From the NCBI GenBank assembly GCA_022376515.1, contig WTXI01000011.1, positions 62,001 to 126,000 on the forward strand: DNA of 64,000 bases, given 5' to 3'. A model generated the notes under the pieces. It saw only the letters and a program-made list of their open reading frames with translations, was not told where the DNA came from and searched no databases. Positions 10,185-19,201 of the stretch are shown here, piece after piece (position 1 is the stretch's first letter; each line of letters opens with the position of its first letter). The position numbers and the translations under genes were made by a program. The DNA comes from Lactifluus volemus. Taxonomy: Eukaryota; Basidiomycota; Agaricomycetes; Russulales; Russulaceae.

Positions 10185-12080
10185 AGAGCTCGTGCCGTGC
10201 AACCTGGGTACAAGCCTTAGGACTGAAACAAATGTACATTAGCTATGCCAATGCCAATGCTTTGAATTTGCCCATTTCATTTTCAAATGTCCACAAAACG
10301 GTGGCAGATGTCACATTAATTGACAGTGGAGCCATAGAAAACTTCCTTGATCAACAGATGGTCCAATGATGGGGACTTGGTACCTAGAAACTTCCTCACC
10401 CTCACTACGTGTACAATGTGGATGGGACTCAAACCAGGCTGGAACACTCACAGAATACTGCATCCTTCGATGTGTTGTGGGGGGCAAGGACACTCTCCAG
10501 TGTTTTATGTCACCAATCTTGGCAGGATCACATGCTTCTAGGACATCCCTGGCTCTTAGAGTTCAATCCTTACATTGATTGGGCCAAGGGAGAGGTGCAG
10601 GACAGAGGAGTACAGATCAAAACCAAGTGGAGGAAATACCAATGTCCTTGCCAGGTGCACGAGAGGGAGAAGGAACCAGCACACATTGACCACACCAATG
10701 TGGCCCAGGAATGGGCCATAAAGGCGCACCAAGAACAGGTGGCCAGTGGGGGAAAACATGAGGTGTTACCACCCCAGTACCAGGACTATGTGGATGTCTT
10801 CAATGAAGAAAAATCCCATCACTTCCCACCTTCGCAACCAGAAGATCATGCCATCATCTTGAAGGGGACGCTCTAGCTACCATCAATTGTAAAGTCTATG
10901 CCCTCACAAGGGAGGAAAGAGAAGCACCCAGAAGTTCCTAAAAGAGAATGAGCAGTGGGATTCATCGAAAAGTCCAACTCTCCTTGGTCGACCCCTTGGT
11001 TCTTCATAAAAAGAGAGATGGGAGTCTTCAGCCCATCCAGGACTATAGGGAGGTGAACAGTTGGACTATTTGAGATGTGTATCCCATCCCTCGCATTAAA
11101 CAAATTCTGGAAGCGCTGCATGGACGCACCCTCTTCACAGCATTAGACATTCGTTGGGGCTATCATAACATTCAGATTCACCCTGAGGATCGATGGAAGG
11201 CTGTGTTTAAGACTCCCTTTGGCCTGTACCAACCAAAGGTAATGCTCTTGGCCTGTACCAACCAAAGGTAATGCTCTTTGGCCTCCAGAACTCTCTGGCC
11301 ACCTTCCAGTGTTGCATGGATCGGGTCTTCGCTAAGATCATAAACCACTACCCAGGGAAGGTGCTTATGTACATGGACGATGTCTTGGTTGCCACAGAGG
11401 AGATGTGGGAGAACATAGAAGGATAGTCTGAGAAATCCTTGAGATGTTCCACCAAGAATCCTTCTTTCTCAAACTGTCGAAGTGCAAGTTTGAGCAGACC
11501 AGCATTGACTACCTTGGCATCCGCGTGGAGCATGGGACCGTCCACATCAATCCTACAAAGAGGAAAGGACTATCTCAGTGGCCTTGAACCTTGTCTTCAG
11601 TAAAGGAGGTCCAGAGCACGCTTGGTGTTTTGGGGTACCAAGACCATTTATTCCCCACTTTGCACACCTTGTGACACCACTTACAGCCTTACTAAAGAAG
11701 GACGACCATTCAAGTAGACAGATGAGTGCACCAAAGCCTTGAATGCACTCCTCTAGATTATAGAGTCCGATCCTGTCCTCCAAAGACCTGACTATGACTG
11801 CCCCTTTGAGATGGAGGTGGATGCATCCCAGTATGCCACTGGGGCCATCCTCTATCAATGAAATGACAAACAGAGGCTCTGTCCGGTGGGCTACCACTCC
11901 CAGACATTGAACGAAGCCGAGAGAGGGTACAATGTCCATGATAGAGAGCTCTTGGCAGTAATCCGGGGTCTGCAATGATAGAGACACTTGTTCCTCTCCT
12001 CTCTCTTCACCGCCATTGTGCATACCAATCATAACAATCTTCAATACTACTGACAACCCCAGAGCATTAACTGACACGTA
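10185..12080 (+). pseudogene. Chromovirus Pol: protease, reverse transcriptase and RNase H, broken
   Basis: The protease shows the aspartic motif LIDSGA near 10318-10335. A linker reads GHPWLLEFNPYIDW near 10540-10580. Reverse transcriptase motifs follow: FTALDIRWGYHNIQI (11136-11180), FGLQNS (about 11278) and the catalytic YMDD (11369-11380). RNase H is recognisable from VDASQYATGAILYQ (11819-11860). Stops and at least three frame changes break the region, including a 29-bp tandem duplication at 11221-11278 that shifts the frame. The minus-strand 174-residue frame at 11553-12077 is a shadow. Confidence 0.85.
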
Positions 12081-12099
12081 GCAAGGTACCTTAGTGACC

Positions 12100-13075
12100 T
12101 TGCAGACTACAATTACAAGCTAGTACATCACCCAGGCAAGCTGAACAGGGCTGACGTGCTGTCCAGACCACCAGGAGTGGATGAAGGGAAACATGATAAC
12201 AAAAACACCCTTGTCCTACCTGACAAACTCTTTGCACGGGCAGCAGAAGTCAGCGGTCTCGAACAGCAGGTTTGGGATTGGCAAGCATGCACACCGGACT
12301 ACTTCATAGAACTGCATCGCTCCTATTCACTTGATTCAGTAAATCACCACTGGATGCACCAAGGAAGACCTGTGGTTGTGGACCAGGAAGGTCTGAAGCG
12401 ACAGATCCTACATAAATACCACAACCATGCCTTGGCTGGACACCCAGGCATTGCCACAACGCTTCAGAAAGTATCTGAGGACTACTGGTGGCCAACAATG
12501 TGACAATTTGTTCAGAGCTACATCAAAGGGTGTGCAACTTGCCAAATGACAAAGCCCAACACTGTGAAACCTAAACCACCACTAATGCCAATCACTGTTG
12601 AGCGAAAGGCAATCCCCTTCCAGACGATTTCACTCAACCTCATCACCAATTTCCCAGTTTCAAGGGGGTATAACTCGATCCTCACAGTAGTGGACCACAA
12701 TTGCTCGAAGGCAGCCTTCTTCTTGCCCTGTCAAAAGACAATTGACGCAGAGGAAGTGGCCCGACTTTATGTGGAACATATCTTCCCCCTCTTTGGCTGC
12801 CCCCACCATGTCATTTCGGACAGAGATCCCCATTTTACTGCACACTTCACCCACCAGATGTGTGAACTATTGGGAATCACACAAAACATCAGCTCCACAT
12901 ATCATCCACAGACTGATGGACAATCAGAGTGTGCCAATCAGTGGGTGGAGCAATATTTGTGGATCTATGGAAGCAGCCAACAAGACGACTGGGCAAACCT
13001 TCTTCCTCTCGCCCAATTTGTCCATAACTCCTGGCTGAATGCAAGCACAAAAAAGACTCCCTTTGAACTCCTGTA
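12100..13075 (+). pseudogene. Chromovirus integrase
   Basis: The N-terminal zinc-binding module has the two histidines in HKYHNHALAGHPG and the two cysteines in GCATCQ (about 12406-12544), broken by a TGA at about 12500. The catalytic core keeps ISDRDPHFTAHF (second Asp, about 12815-12850) and HPQTDGQSE (Glu, about 12905-12930). The position of the first Asp reads ISLNLIT (about 12628-12648), so the usual Asp is Asn. A stop at about 13074 separates the core from the C-terminal part. Confidence 0.88.
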
Positions 13076-13628
13076 GGGCGCAAACCCAATCATTTGCCTC
13101 TCTGGGAAAAGCACAAATGTCCCAGTGCTGCATCAGAGGCAAATGTGGCTGAAGGAGGCTAGAGAGCACGCCCAAGATGCTATTAGAAAGACGCAGGAAC
13201 TGTGGATGAAATAGCGCCAGAGAAAGAAGGGCCAAAGACACTTCCACCCATTCGAAAAAGGACAGCAAGTATTGTTGGAGGGAACAAACCTAAAGACAGT
13301 ATATCCGTCTGCAAAGTTGGGACCCAAAAGATATGGTCCATTCCCCATCATTGACATCATTTCCCCAGAGGTGTACCACCTCCAGCTCCCCCCACACTGG
13401 TGCATTCACAATGTCTTCCATGCATCCTTGTTAACACCTTACAAGGAGATGGAAGAGCATGGGTGCAACTTCACAGAACTGCCACCTGATCTGATGGAAG
13501 GCAAACCAGAATATGAGGTGGAGTGAATCATTGATTCACACAAGAAAGGGAAGGCAGAAAAGCTTGAGTATCTCCTTTGTTGGAAGGGATATTCACCTGC
13601 TCATGATAGTTGGGAACCCGCTGGCAAT
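13076..13628 (+). pseudogene. Integrase C-terminal domain and start of chromodomain
   Basis: A GPFPIIDIISPEVYHLQLP stretch (about 13336-13390) followed by HNVFHASLLTPYK is the standard integrase C-terminal domain of chromoviruses. After a TGA at 13524-13526 the chromodomain follows: EYLLCWKGYSPAHDSWEP with KAPELIKEFYQR (about 13565-13665). Chromodomains of such elements direct integration to modified chromatin. The TGA lies exactly in front of the chromodomain fold. Confidence 0.85.
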
Positions 13629-14672
13629 GTGAAGGCTCCAGAGCTCATTAAGGAGTTCTACCAGCGCACCCCCAATGCAATAGGAGGAGGGAGAATAAAA
13701 GCGAAGAGAAAAAGGCGAATCCGAACCATCACCACTCCCACTACCTCCTCCTCCATGAGTAATGCCTTACAACTTGCATTCCAATACCCCAACTCAGAGG
13801 AGGACTACCTTGAACTCCTCGACTCATCATTCAATGCCCTCGCGGTCTGCGAGAGAGGCGAGTGGCTCTTCTTGGAGGCGTCCCTTGCCACAGACACCTC
13901 AGCAGAACTAACCCAGATCAGCACCTTCACCATACAGGAGGACCACCCGCTCGCCTCACCCAGAGCCTTGCCAAAGCCCCTTGTACCATCCAAGGACTCC
14001 ATCTTCTCTCCCAGGCCCGACACCGCCTCCCCAACTCTCGCCTATCCAGGAAGCCCTGGAGTCTCTGGCAGCAGACATGAGATTCCAGCCAGAAGTCATG
14101 TCGCTAGAGACCCCCACACACTGCGACCCGAATCCCCTCACGATCCCTGGCAGGTCTTTGGCTGGGCCCAACCTTCTGCAGGTGATGGTGCTCATCAACT
14201 CCAGGGGATACATACAACAGATAGGGATGACCTACATTCACCACTCGTCGCATCTTCATCACATAGGGGGCCGTCTACTGGTGATCCAGGAATCAGTCCT
14301 CTGAGGATCACTGGTAAGTGCAAGAGAAAGGGGAAGAAGTCATTTTATTGTGGCAGGTACAATAGGGACAGGGTGGACCACAAGTACGACAACTGCCCTA
14401 CGTGGAGGGAGTGCCTCTACTGTCAGAGGAGAGGGCACTACTCCCATGACTGCTACTGCCCCCATGTGCATTGCACTGTTCACAGGTGCCGGGTCTACCC
14501 AGACCACCAGTACTATGGAAGGGAGTGCCCTGTCAAGGCCACAGAGTTACAGCCCATTACTCATCGCTGGGATGAGTATGACGCTGATGAGATGGATGCA
14601 GGTGAGGCACTTTGGGATGACATTGACTGGGAGTCTATGGACAGAGGTAGGGATCAGCATGGGTATGGGTAA
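13629..14672 (+). CDS. End of chromodomain plus C-terminal CCHC protein of the chromovirus
   Basis: This 347-codon frame is the longest intact one in the element. Its first residues finish the chromodomain; a basic KAKRKRRIR patch and a Pro/Ser-rich linker of about 200 residues follow. The C-terminal third is rich in Cys and His, with CLYCQRRGHYSHDC (CX2CX4HX4C, about 14416-14457) and further Cys/His pairs up to residue 300, then an acidic tail. The tail is cut by the hAT insertion at 14648; the host sequence after the right duplication (17679-17691) supplies the two missing codons and a TGA. A second zinc knuckle after the chromodomain is unusual for the textbook layout, though Cys/His-rich ends occur in some basidiomycete elements. 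Its role is not known. Confidence 0.7.
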   Translation: MKAPELIKEFYQRTPNAIGGGRIKAKRKRRIRTITTPTTSSSMSNALQLAFQYPNSEEDYLELLDSSFNALAVCERGEWLFLEASLATDTSAELTQISTFTIQEDHPLASPRALPKPLVPSKDSIFSPRPDTASPTLAYPGSPGVSGSRHEIPARSHVARDPHTLRPESPHDPWQVFGWAQPSAGDGAHQLQGIHTTDRDDLHSPLVASSSHRGPSTGDPGISPLRITGKCKRKGKKSFYCGRYNRDRVDHKYDNCPTWRECLYCQRRGHYSHDCYCPHVHCTVHRCRVYPDHQYYGRECPVKATELQPITHRWDEYDADEMDAGEALWDDIDWESMDRGRDQHGYG

Positions 14673-15283
14673 CCCATGTGGGTTATGGGTTGGGTAATGC
14701 TTGGGTATGGGTGTGGGTAGACTCGGGCTGACCCATAGCCGGGTTAAGCCCAGGTCACCACCCATGTCACTACCCATGCCACTTATCTCAGCTTTGCAGA
14801 TCTCACTAGTGTTACCGTGAATTAGCCGAGCTGATCATGAGAAATTGGTTCCAGGAGTTGTGACTTCGACTCACTGGCAATCTCAGGTGTCGCCCCCTTC
14901 TCGCCCCTCTCTGTCGCCGTGTTCCCTCCTCTCACTTTTCTCACTGTTGCCGATTTCCCCCCTCTCCCCTCTCGCTCTTCTCTTTGTCACTGACTTCCTT
15001 CCTTTCGCTGTCCTCCCTCTCTCTGTTGCTGCCATCGCTGCCCTTTGGCAGCCTGTCCTACTCCCGCACCTCTGTAAGCATGGTCAACGGTGCGTCGCGA
15101 TTTTTATTTTCTGACTTCTCACACTGACATTTTTTTATTTTTTATTTTCCTTCTCTCCCTTTTGTTGTCTGCTTCCCCCAGCGTTCGCACCTCAGCCGTT
15201 GTCGTACCCACCCATTTCTCATCACCACGAGCAGGCCTCTTTCTCACTCAGCCAAGGCCGACCACCCCTTCTCTCTCACAACC

Positions 15284-15357
15284 ATGTCTGATTATGACTT
15301 TTGTCCAGGCAGTTCCCTTAAACTCAAAGGGATTGCTGAGGGTGGCATGGTGAAAAA
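15284..15357 (+). pseudogene. Captured first exon of a FAM32A-like gene
   Basis: Translation from ATG 15284 gives MSDYDFCPGSSLKLKGIAEG and then GMVKK, ending at a GTGAGC splice donor at 15358. The pattern DYDFxPGxSLKLKG...EGG...KKK is the conserved N-terminus of fungal FAM32A proteins, small spliceosome-associated proteins. The upstream CT-rich 5' leader (about 14890-15280) may have been captured with it. No downstream FAM32A exon follows within the element, so only a truncated product could be made. Identification comes from memory of the family, without a search. Confidence 0.7.
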
Positions 15358-15435
15358 GTGAGCCCTCAAACCATCCACATTATTTTGGTGAAGTAAATTC
15401 CTGTCTTGGTCTAAGCACCCCTTCTTCCAGCACCC

Positions 15436-15566
15436 CTACTCCCACGCATCATGAATCACATCTGTTATCTGAAGATCGAACCAGACCTCCACGGGTACAA
15501 TATCTGTGACGTCATCCTCAGCCTTCTCCGAGTGAGGTTCATGTTCACACCCTTCCTCAGCAGCCT
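15436..15566 (-). pseudogene. Possible captured terminal exon, unknown gene
   Basis: On the minus strand a GCGCTTTGCAG acceptor is followed by an open frame reading EAAEEGCEHEPHSEKAEDD and ending in VWFDLQITDVIHDAWE before a stop. The acidic, natural-looking composition and the acceptor suggest a captured last exon in the orientation opposite to the FAM32A piece. The family is not recognised. The longer overlapping minus-strand frame 15465-15983 is Arg/Cys/His-rich and looks like a shadow. Confidence 0.35.
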
Positions 15567-16189
15567 CTGCAAAGCGCAACACGCTCTCGTTCGTAAGTCT
15601 ACACCGCCCCGTGCATCCGCGACGCACGCCACTGCACTTGTGCTGCGTGACGACGCGCAACTGGGTGGTACGCTCGCACATCGTCCATTGTATGCATCCA
15701 TCCCACGGAAAGTGCTGTCCATCTGGATCAACGCGAAGAACGTCTGGTCTCTGCATCCGTGTATGTGTGTGCACTCGTGTCCTTCATACCGGTGTGTCCG
15801 TTGGCAGTCGCATTGGTCGGCCCAGCGATCGGCAACGCGAGACGTTGTCCTGTGCCGAGCGTGCGTGTCTGAGAGACGTATGAGATGATGAGCTCGGTGG
15901 CGCTGGTGTGCGGTAGCTTCTGACGCCTCTTTTCTCAGTGATTTCTTATCCTTCTGTTTGTTCACATTTTCCTTCTTCCGCATCCGATCGCCCTCAATCT
16001 CTGGGGCGCATCACGTTGTCTTGCGGCAGTCATGCACCACAGGAGCCCTGTGAGTAACAGAGGCCTTGAGGTTCAAATGGCAATGGCTGACGAGCTGCTT
16101 GCTGAGTCCCCCCTCCGATGCCTCACCCTCGGCGGCCATGCCTTCCTGTCCCCCGCACTCGCCCCTATGTGTAGCGACACTACTGCAAG

Positions 16190-16467
16190 ATGATATTTCT
16201 CACCCAGATATTGTGCCTAGCCCAGGTTGGAAAGCGATGGATGACATGGAGAGCTTGTGGTGGTCTCGAGCTCCAAAGATTGAGCATTCAATGGTACGTA
16301 TCAATGGATCCCCTCTTGTTAAAAAAAAGTGCTAATGTTCTTTTCTCTAGCCGCTGTGCCACAAATGCGGGTTGAGCATCCCCCGTAATGCCTTTTGTCT
16401 GTCATCCTTGTCGTCAGGGCACACCAATGCCTTTTTTACTCCAAGCCATCGTCTCCATCGGTATTGA
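16190..16467 (+). pseudogene. Possible captured exon pair with a CHKCG motif
   Basis: A frame reading DDISHPDIVPSPGWKAMDD and ESLWWSRAPKIEHSM ends at a GTACGT donor (16294). An acceptor TTCTCTAG at 16350 opens a second stretch beginning PLCHKCGLSIPRNAFC and ending at 16467. The retained 57-bp intron points to capture at the DNA level. The CHKCG motif is zinc-finger-like but too short to name. Confidence 0.35.
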
Positions 16468-16769
16468 GGGCAGCTCATCCACTCATCCCGCACCTCCTCC
16501 ATCTTGGATAGCATCGACGAGCCGTCCTGCTGTCTCAGGCAGACCTGCTGTTGCACCCCCCTTCCCATTTGTTTTTGTGGTGTGCCAAGAATCGGTTAAT
16601 TTCATCTTGTTTTGTTTCATCTCATCTCGCTCGTGCATGTACCCCTCAAATTCTTGTCAAAATGGGCTTTGTGACCTATTAAGGTCACCAAACGGACTCC
16701 CCATTTTCTCTCCTTCAATTCACGAGAAGAAGCTCAGACATCCCAAGCTGTCTGCCCCCACGGAAGGTT

Positions 16770-17126
16770 GTGAAGATTCCCTTGCGGTTTAGACTGCCTG
16801 GTGCAGCTGTTGGTGAGATTGTAGGTCATGGTCCTAAACGTGTCTATCTAGATGTTCAAGCCTGCCCACCCGATGTTGCATATCTCCCAAGACCGGTATC
16901 CGGAAGCATTGCTGATTTAGATTTAATCATGGATTTATGCGATTTTCCCTCCAAGTACTGCTTAGAGGTCCTACGTATAGGTGGTGGTCTTGATAATGGG
17001 GTGCGCTTACAGCAGGGTACTGGAGGTATATCTATTTGGAAGATGGACTGTGTTTTTGTACAAGGAACCACTGGTGGGGGCAAGTTTCCTGTTGACCTGC
17101 TTGATGCGTGCATCTCGGGCTTTTGA
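16770..17126 (+). CDS. 118-residue unknown frame inside the hAT cargo
   Basis: An intact frame with protein-like composition (FRLPGAAVGEIVGHGPKRVY, later FPSKYCLEVLRIGGGLDNGV and FVQGTTGGGKFPVDLLDA). It has no simple repeats, and its last third is rich in Gly with alternating hydrophobics, as in a small beta-rich domain. It could be another captured gene piece or a fragment of a DNA-transposon accessory protein. I do not recognise it. The product would end 550 bp before the right terminus. Confidence 0.35.
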   Translation: MKIPLRFRLPGAAVGEIVGHGPKRVYLDVQACPPDVAYLPRPVSGSIADLDLIMDLCDFPSKYCLEVLRIGGGLDNGVRLQQGTGGISIWKMDCVFVQGTTGGGKFPVDLLDACISGF

Positions 17127-17496
17127 GGTACATGTAGCCTGCTGTAGGAATGTATCATGAATATATTGTTGTAGACCTGTAGTTTGGTCACTGGGGTGTA
17201 AACTTGTTGATGATAAATGACCTCAAGCCAGCTTGGGAGCTGACATGGGTCCCATGGTGCAGCTTGGCTAACAAGCAAACAATGTGGCTAAAAATGGCTA
17301 GTGGCTTGGCCCGGCTACTGTAGCCGCGGCAACACTACACAGCTAGCCGAGCCACGGCAACACTACCCACATGGGTGACCCATACCCATCTCAACCCGCA
17401 CTAACCCATCAGAATGACCCATGGGTTGATGGGTCATTCACCCATATGGGTATGGGTGTGGGTCAGCCTCTTGGCACCCATGGGTTCACCCATGCT

Positions 17497-17668
17497 CATC
17501 AGGAAAACCCATTTTGCCTTAAACTGTATTAGATGCTCCTTAAAGCTTACTTAAGATGTTGGTAATTAGATCCTCAATGTTGGTAAGTTGAGGATCTAAT
17601 TACCAACATCTTAAGTAAGCTTTAAGGAGCATCTAATACAGTTTAAGGCAAAATGGGTTTTCCTGATG
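17497..17668. mobile_element. 172-bp foldback MITE with perfect 81-bp inverted arms
   Basis: Bases 17497-17577 and 17588-17668 are exact reverse complements (81 bp each, compared base by base) around a 10-base loop. The ends CATCAGGAAAA match the ends of the 1808-6448 element. It sits in the right inverted repeat of the hAT: deleting it together with one CT restores the exact complement of the hAT left end, so it made a 2-bp target duplication (CT). As RNA it would form a long hairpin. Confidence 0.9.
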
Positions 17669-17730
17669 CTGATCCCTAGACAGAGGTGACTGAGGCGCAT
17701 GGTGGTACATGCGCCTAGGAGAGAGGGTAC

Positions 17731-18668
17731 TGTTATGGTTATGTGGGCTGCCCAGCCCATTTCTTTCTCTGTTCTGTCTATTTTTCATCTTGTGTTATAA
17801 CCTAGGATCCCTTTCCTTGGCCAGCCCCCTCTATTTGGTTTCTAGGGGCTGTACATCATCTTTTAGGACATGTATTTGACTCAGGAATCATGACTCAAAT
17901 CTTGAGTCAGCATTCTTGACTCAGATCTTGAGTCAGACGCACTGAGTCAGTTCTTGAGTCATCAGAACTGACTCAGGTACTTAGTCAATGGTCTTAACTA
18001 CACTACTTTACTGTGACCTTTGTAGGATAGTTGGCTGGCCCTCTGTACACATAAATAGGGCCCAGTGGATGAGCTAAAGCCCCAGCTTCAGCTTCATCTA
18101 GAATCACAGTTCATTGTTTCCTGCTCACACTCGCATCGCATCTTCTCCTCTCGTCTTGTGAATCCCCTCTTCGTACCTTGATCTAGGTACTTCGCACCAC
18201 CATCAGACATCTGTTCGCTTGGTCCATTACCCTTGGAACAAGCTCACAGATGCCTGAGCCTTATTACAAGCATGTTGCAAAGAGTAGTTCCCACTCTTCG
18301 CACCCCACTTGTATTGAACCTTAGTTCAACCTCGTACTAATGTACTAGGGCTAGAAAGATCCCTTCTAACCCCAGTACACTCGCGCCCATGTTGCAGTTG
18401 AACCCACACATCATCATTTACCCATCTGCCACTGTCTATCCTCTTTAGGAATGGTAACTCCAACCATTGTGTGCACCAGCCCATGTTATCTGCCTCACGC
18501 AATACGAACACTGAGAGTTTGCACAGTCAAGTCTATCCTTTACAGGAACTTGTCTGCATGTTCTTAGAATGACTATTTGGTGTTGCTAGTCTTGTCTGAC
18601 TCACCACAGCAAATAGCCAAACCAGAAACAATGCTCACTTCAAGCCACGGTCCCTGTGAACCATGACA
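17731..18668 (+). repeat. 3' LTR
   Basis: 938 bp, same ends as the 5' LTR and preceded by a purine-rich tract. It keeps the eight TGASTCA sites (17877-17975). The TATA box is degraded to ACATAAATA. Confidence 0.93.
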
Positions 18669-18673
18669 AGCAC

Positions 18674-18868
18674 GTGACAAAGCTGTATGGATGCCTGGAC
18701 TTGTGAAGATCGAAGGGTCCCTGTAAAGAGAAGGGGTGATCTCACAAGAAGTGGGACAATCCCTGTAGAAAGGATGAGGGATTGTGGCATGTGAGAGCAG
18801 CAGAAGTGGCAATGTGTGCCAAGAAAGTGAGAATCCGATTAGACTCCAGTAAACACATTTAAAGCCAA
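18674..18868. other. Short flank between chromovirus and transposon relic
   Basis: No gene, repeat or regulatory motif could be identified. It probably belongs to the sequence the chromovirus inserted into. Confidence 0.4.
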
Positions 18869-19200
18869 TTAATGGTCTTAATTACTGTCTTCTGCTTAAT
18901 AAAAATTTGCTTAATCACATTAAGCACACTAATCTATGCTCAGCACAACTAAGCAACTAATGGAATTTTAAGAGGCATTTAATCATGCTAAGCAAATGGA
19001 AGTAATTTATGTAATTTATTTAAAGTCCAAAAAATATGCAAAGTCATGAAAATTTCACCAAGTTGTTCCCATGCACCAACATGTGCATCTTTTGTTTGTT
19101 CTTATTTGCATGATATTGATTTTTGTGCATTGTTTTTGTGCCTGTCCCTCCCTCCCCTCTGTTGCTGTCATCTCCGTGTTGGGGACTCCACTGTTGCCAC
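18869..19200 (-). mobile_element. Reverse-oriented relic of the TTAAGC element, abutting the next gene
   Basis: This stretch is the reverse complement of about 5960-6390 of the TIR element, with moderate divergence: the shared strings include TTAATGGTCTTAATTACTG, TTTGCATG/CAAAT and CCCTCTGTTGCTGT. Similarity continues to within a base or two of the ATG at 19202, then stops. It therefore makes up the immediate 5' flank and presumably the 5' UTR of the glutamine amidotransferase-like gene. Confidence 0.7.
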
Positions 19201-19201
19201 C

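Larger units (their letters stand above)
14648..17678. mobile_element. Non-autonomous hAT element carrying captured gene fragments (Pack-type)
   Basis: Its left end TAGGGATCAGCATGGGT is matched exactly by the complement of the right end once the palindromic insertion at 17497-17668 and its CT duplication are removed. The 8-bp target duplication GACAGAGG lies at 14640-14647 and 17679-17686. Subterminal zones are full of CCCATGGGT-like repeats (14660-14790 and 17340-17490). No hAT transposase is present. The interior (about 14850-17130) is CpG-rich, unlike the surrounding retroelement. It holds stretches that read as host exons with splice sites, one of them FAM32A-like. This is the structure of transposons that have picked up genomic gene fragments. 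Confidence 0.88.
7154..18668 (+). mobile_element. Full-length Ty3/Gypsy chromovirus, decayed and carrying nested insertions
   Basis: Two LTRs of identical length (938 bp) begin TGTTA and end TGACA, and the 5-bp duplication AGCAC flanks the whole element (7149-7153 and 18669-18673). Inside, in order, are a Gag with a zinc knuckle, an aspartic protease, reverse transcriptase, RNase H, integrase with HHCC and core domains, a chromodomain, and a C-terminal CCHC protein. That order defines Ty3/Gypsy and the chromodomain marks a chromovirus. Many stops and frame changes show it can no longer make its own proteins. The 3.03-kb hAT at 14648-17678 interrupts its last codons. A short purine-rich tract (about 17717-17727) just before the 3' LTR is the likely plus-strand primer; no convincing tRNA primer site follows the 5' LTR. 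Confidence 0.93.

Noticed and set aside
11553..12077. 174-residue minus-strand frame
   Set aside because: Antisense shadow of the RNase H part of the chromovirus pol gene.
15465..15983. 172-residue minus-strand frame in the hAT cargo
   Set aside because: Arg/His/Cys-rich without protein pattern; the splice-bounded frame 15436-15566 overlaps it and is more natural.
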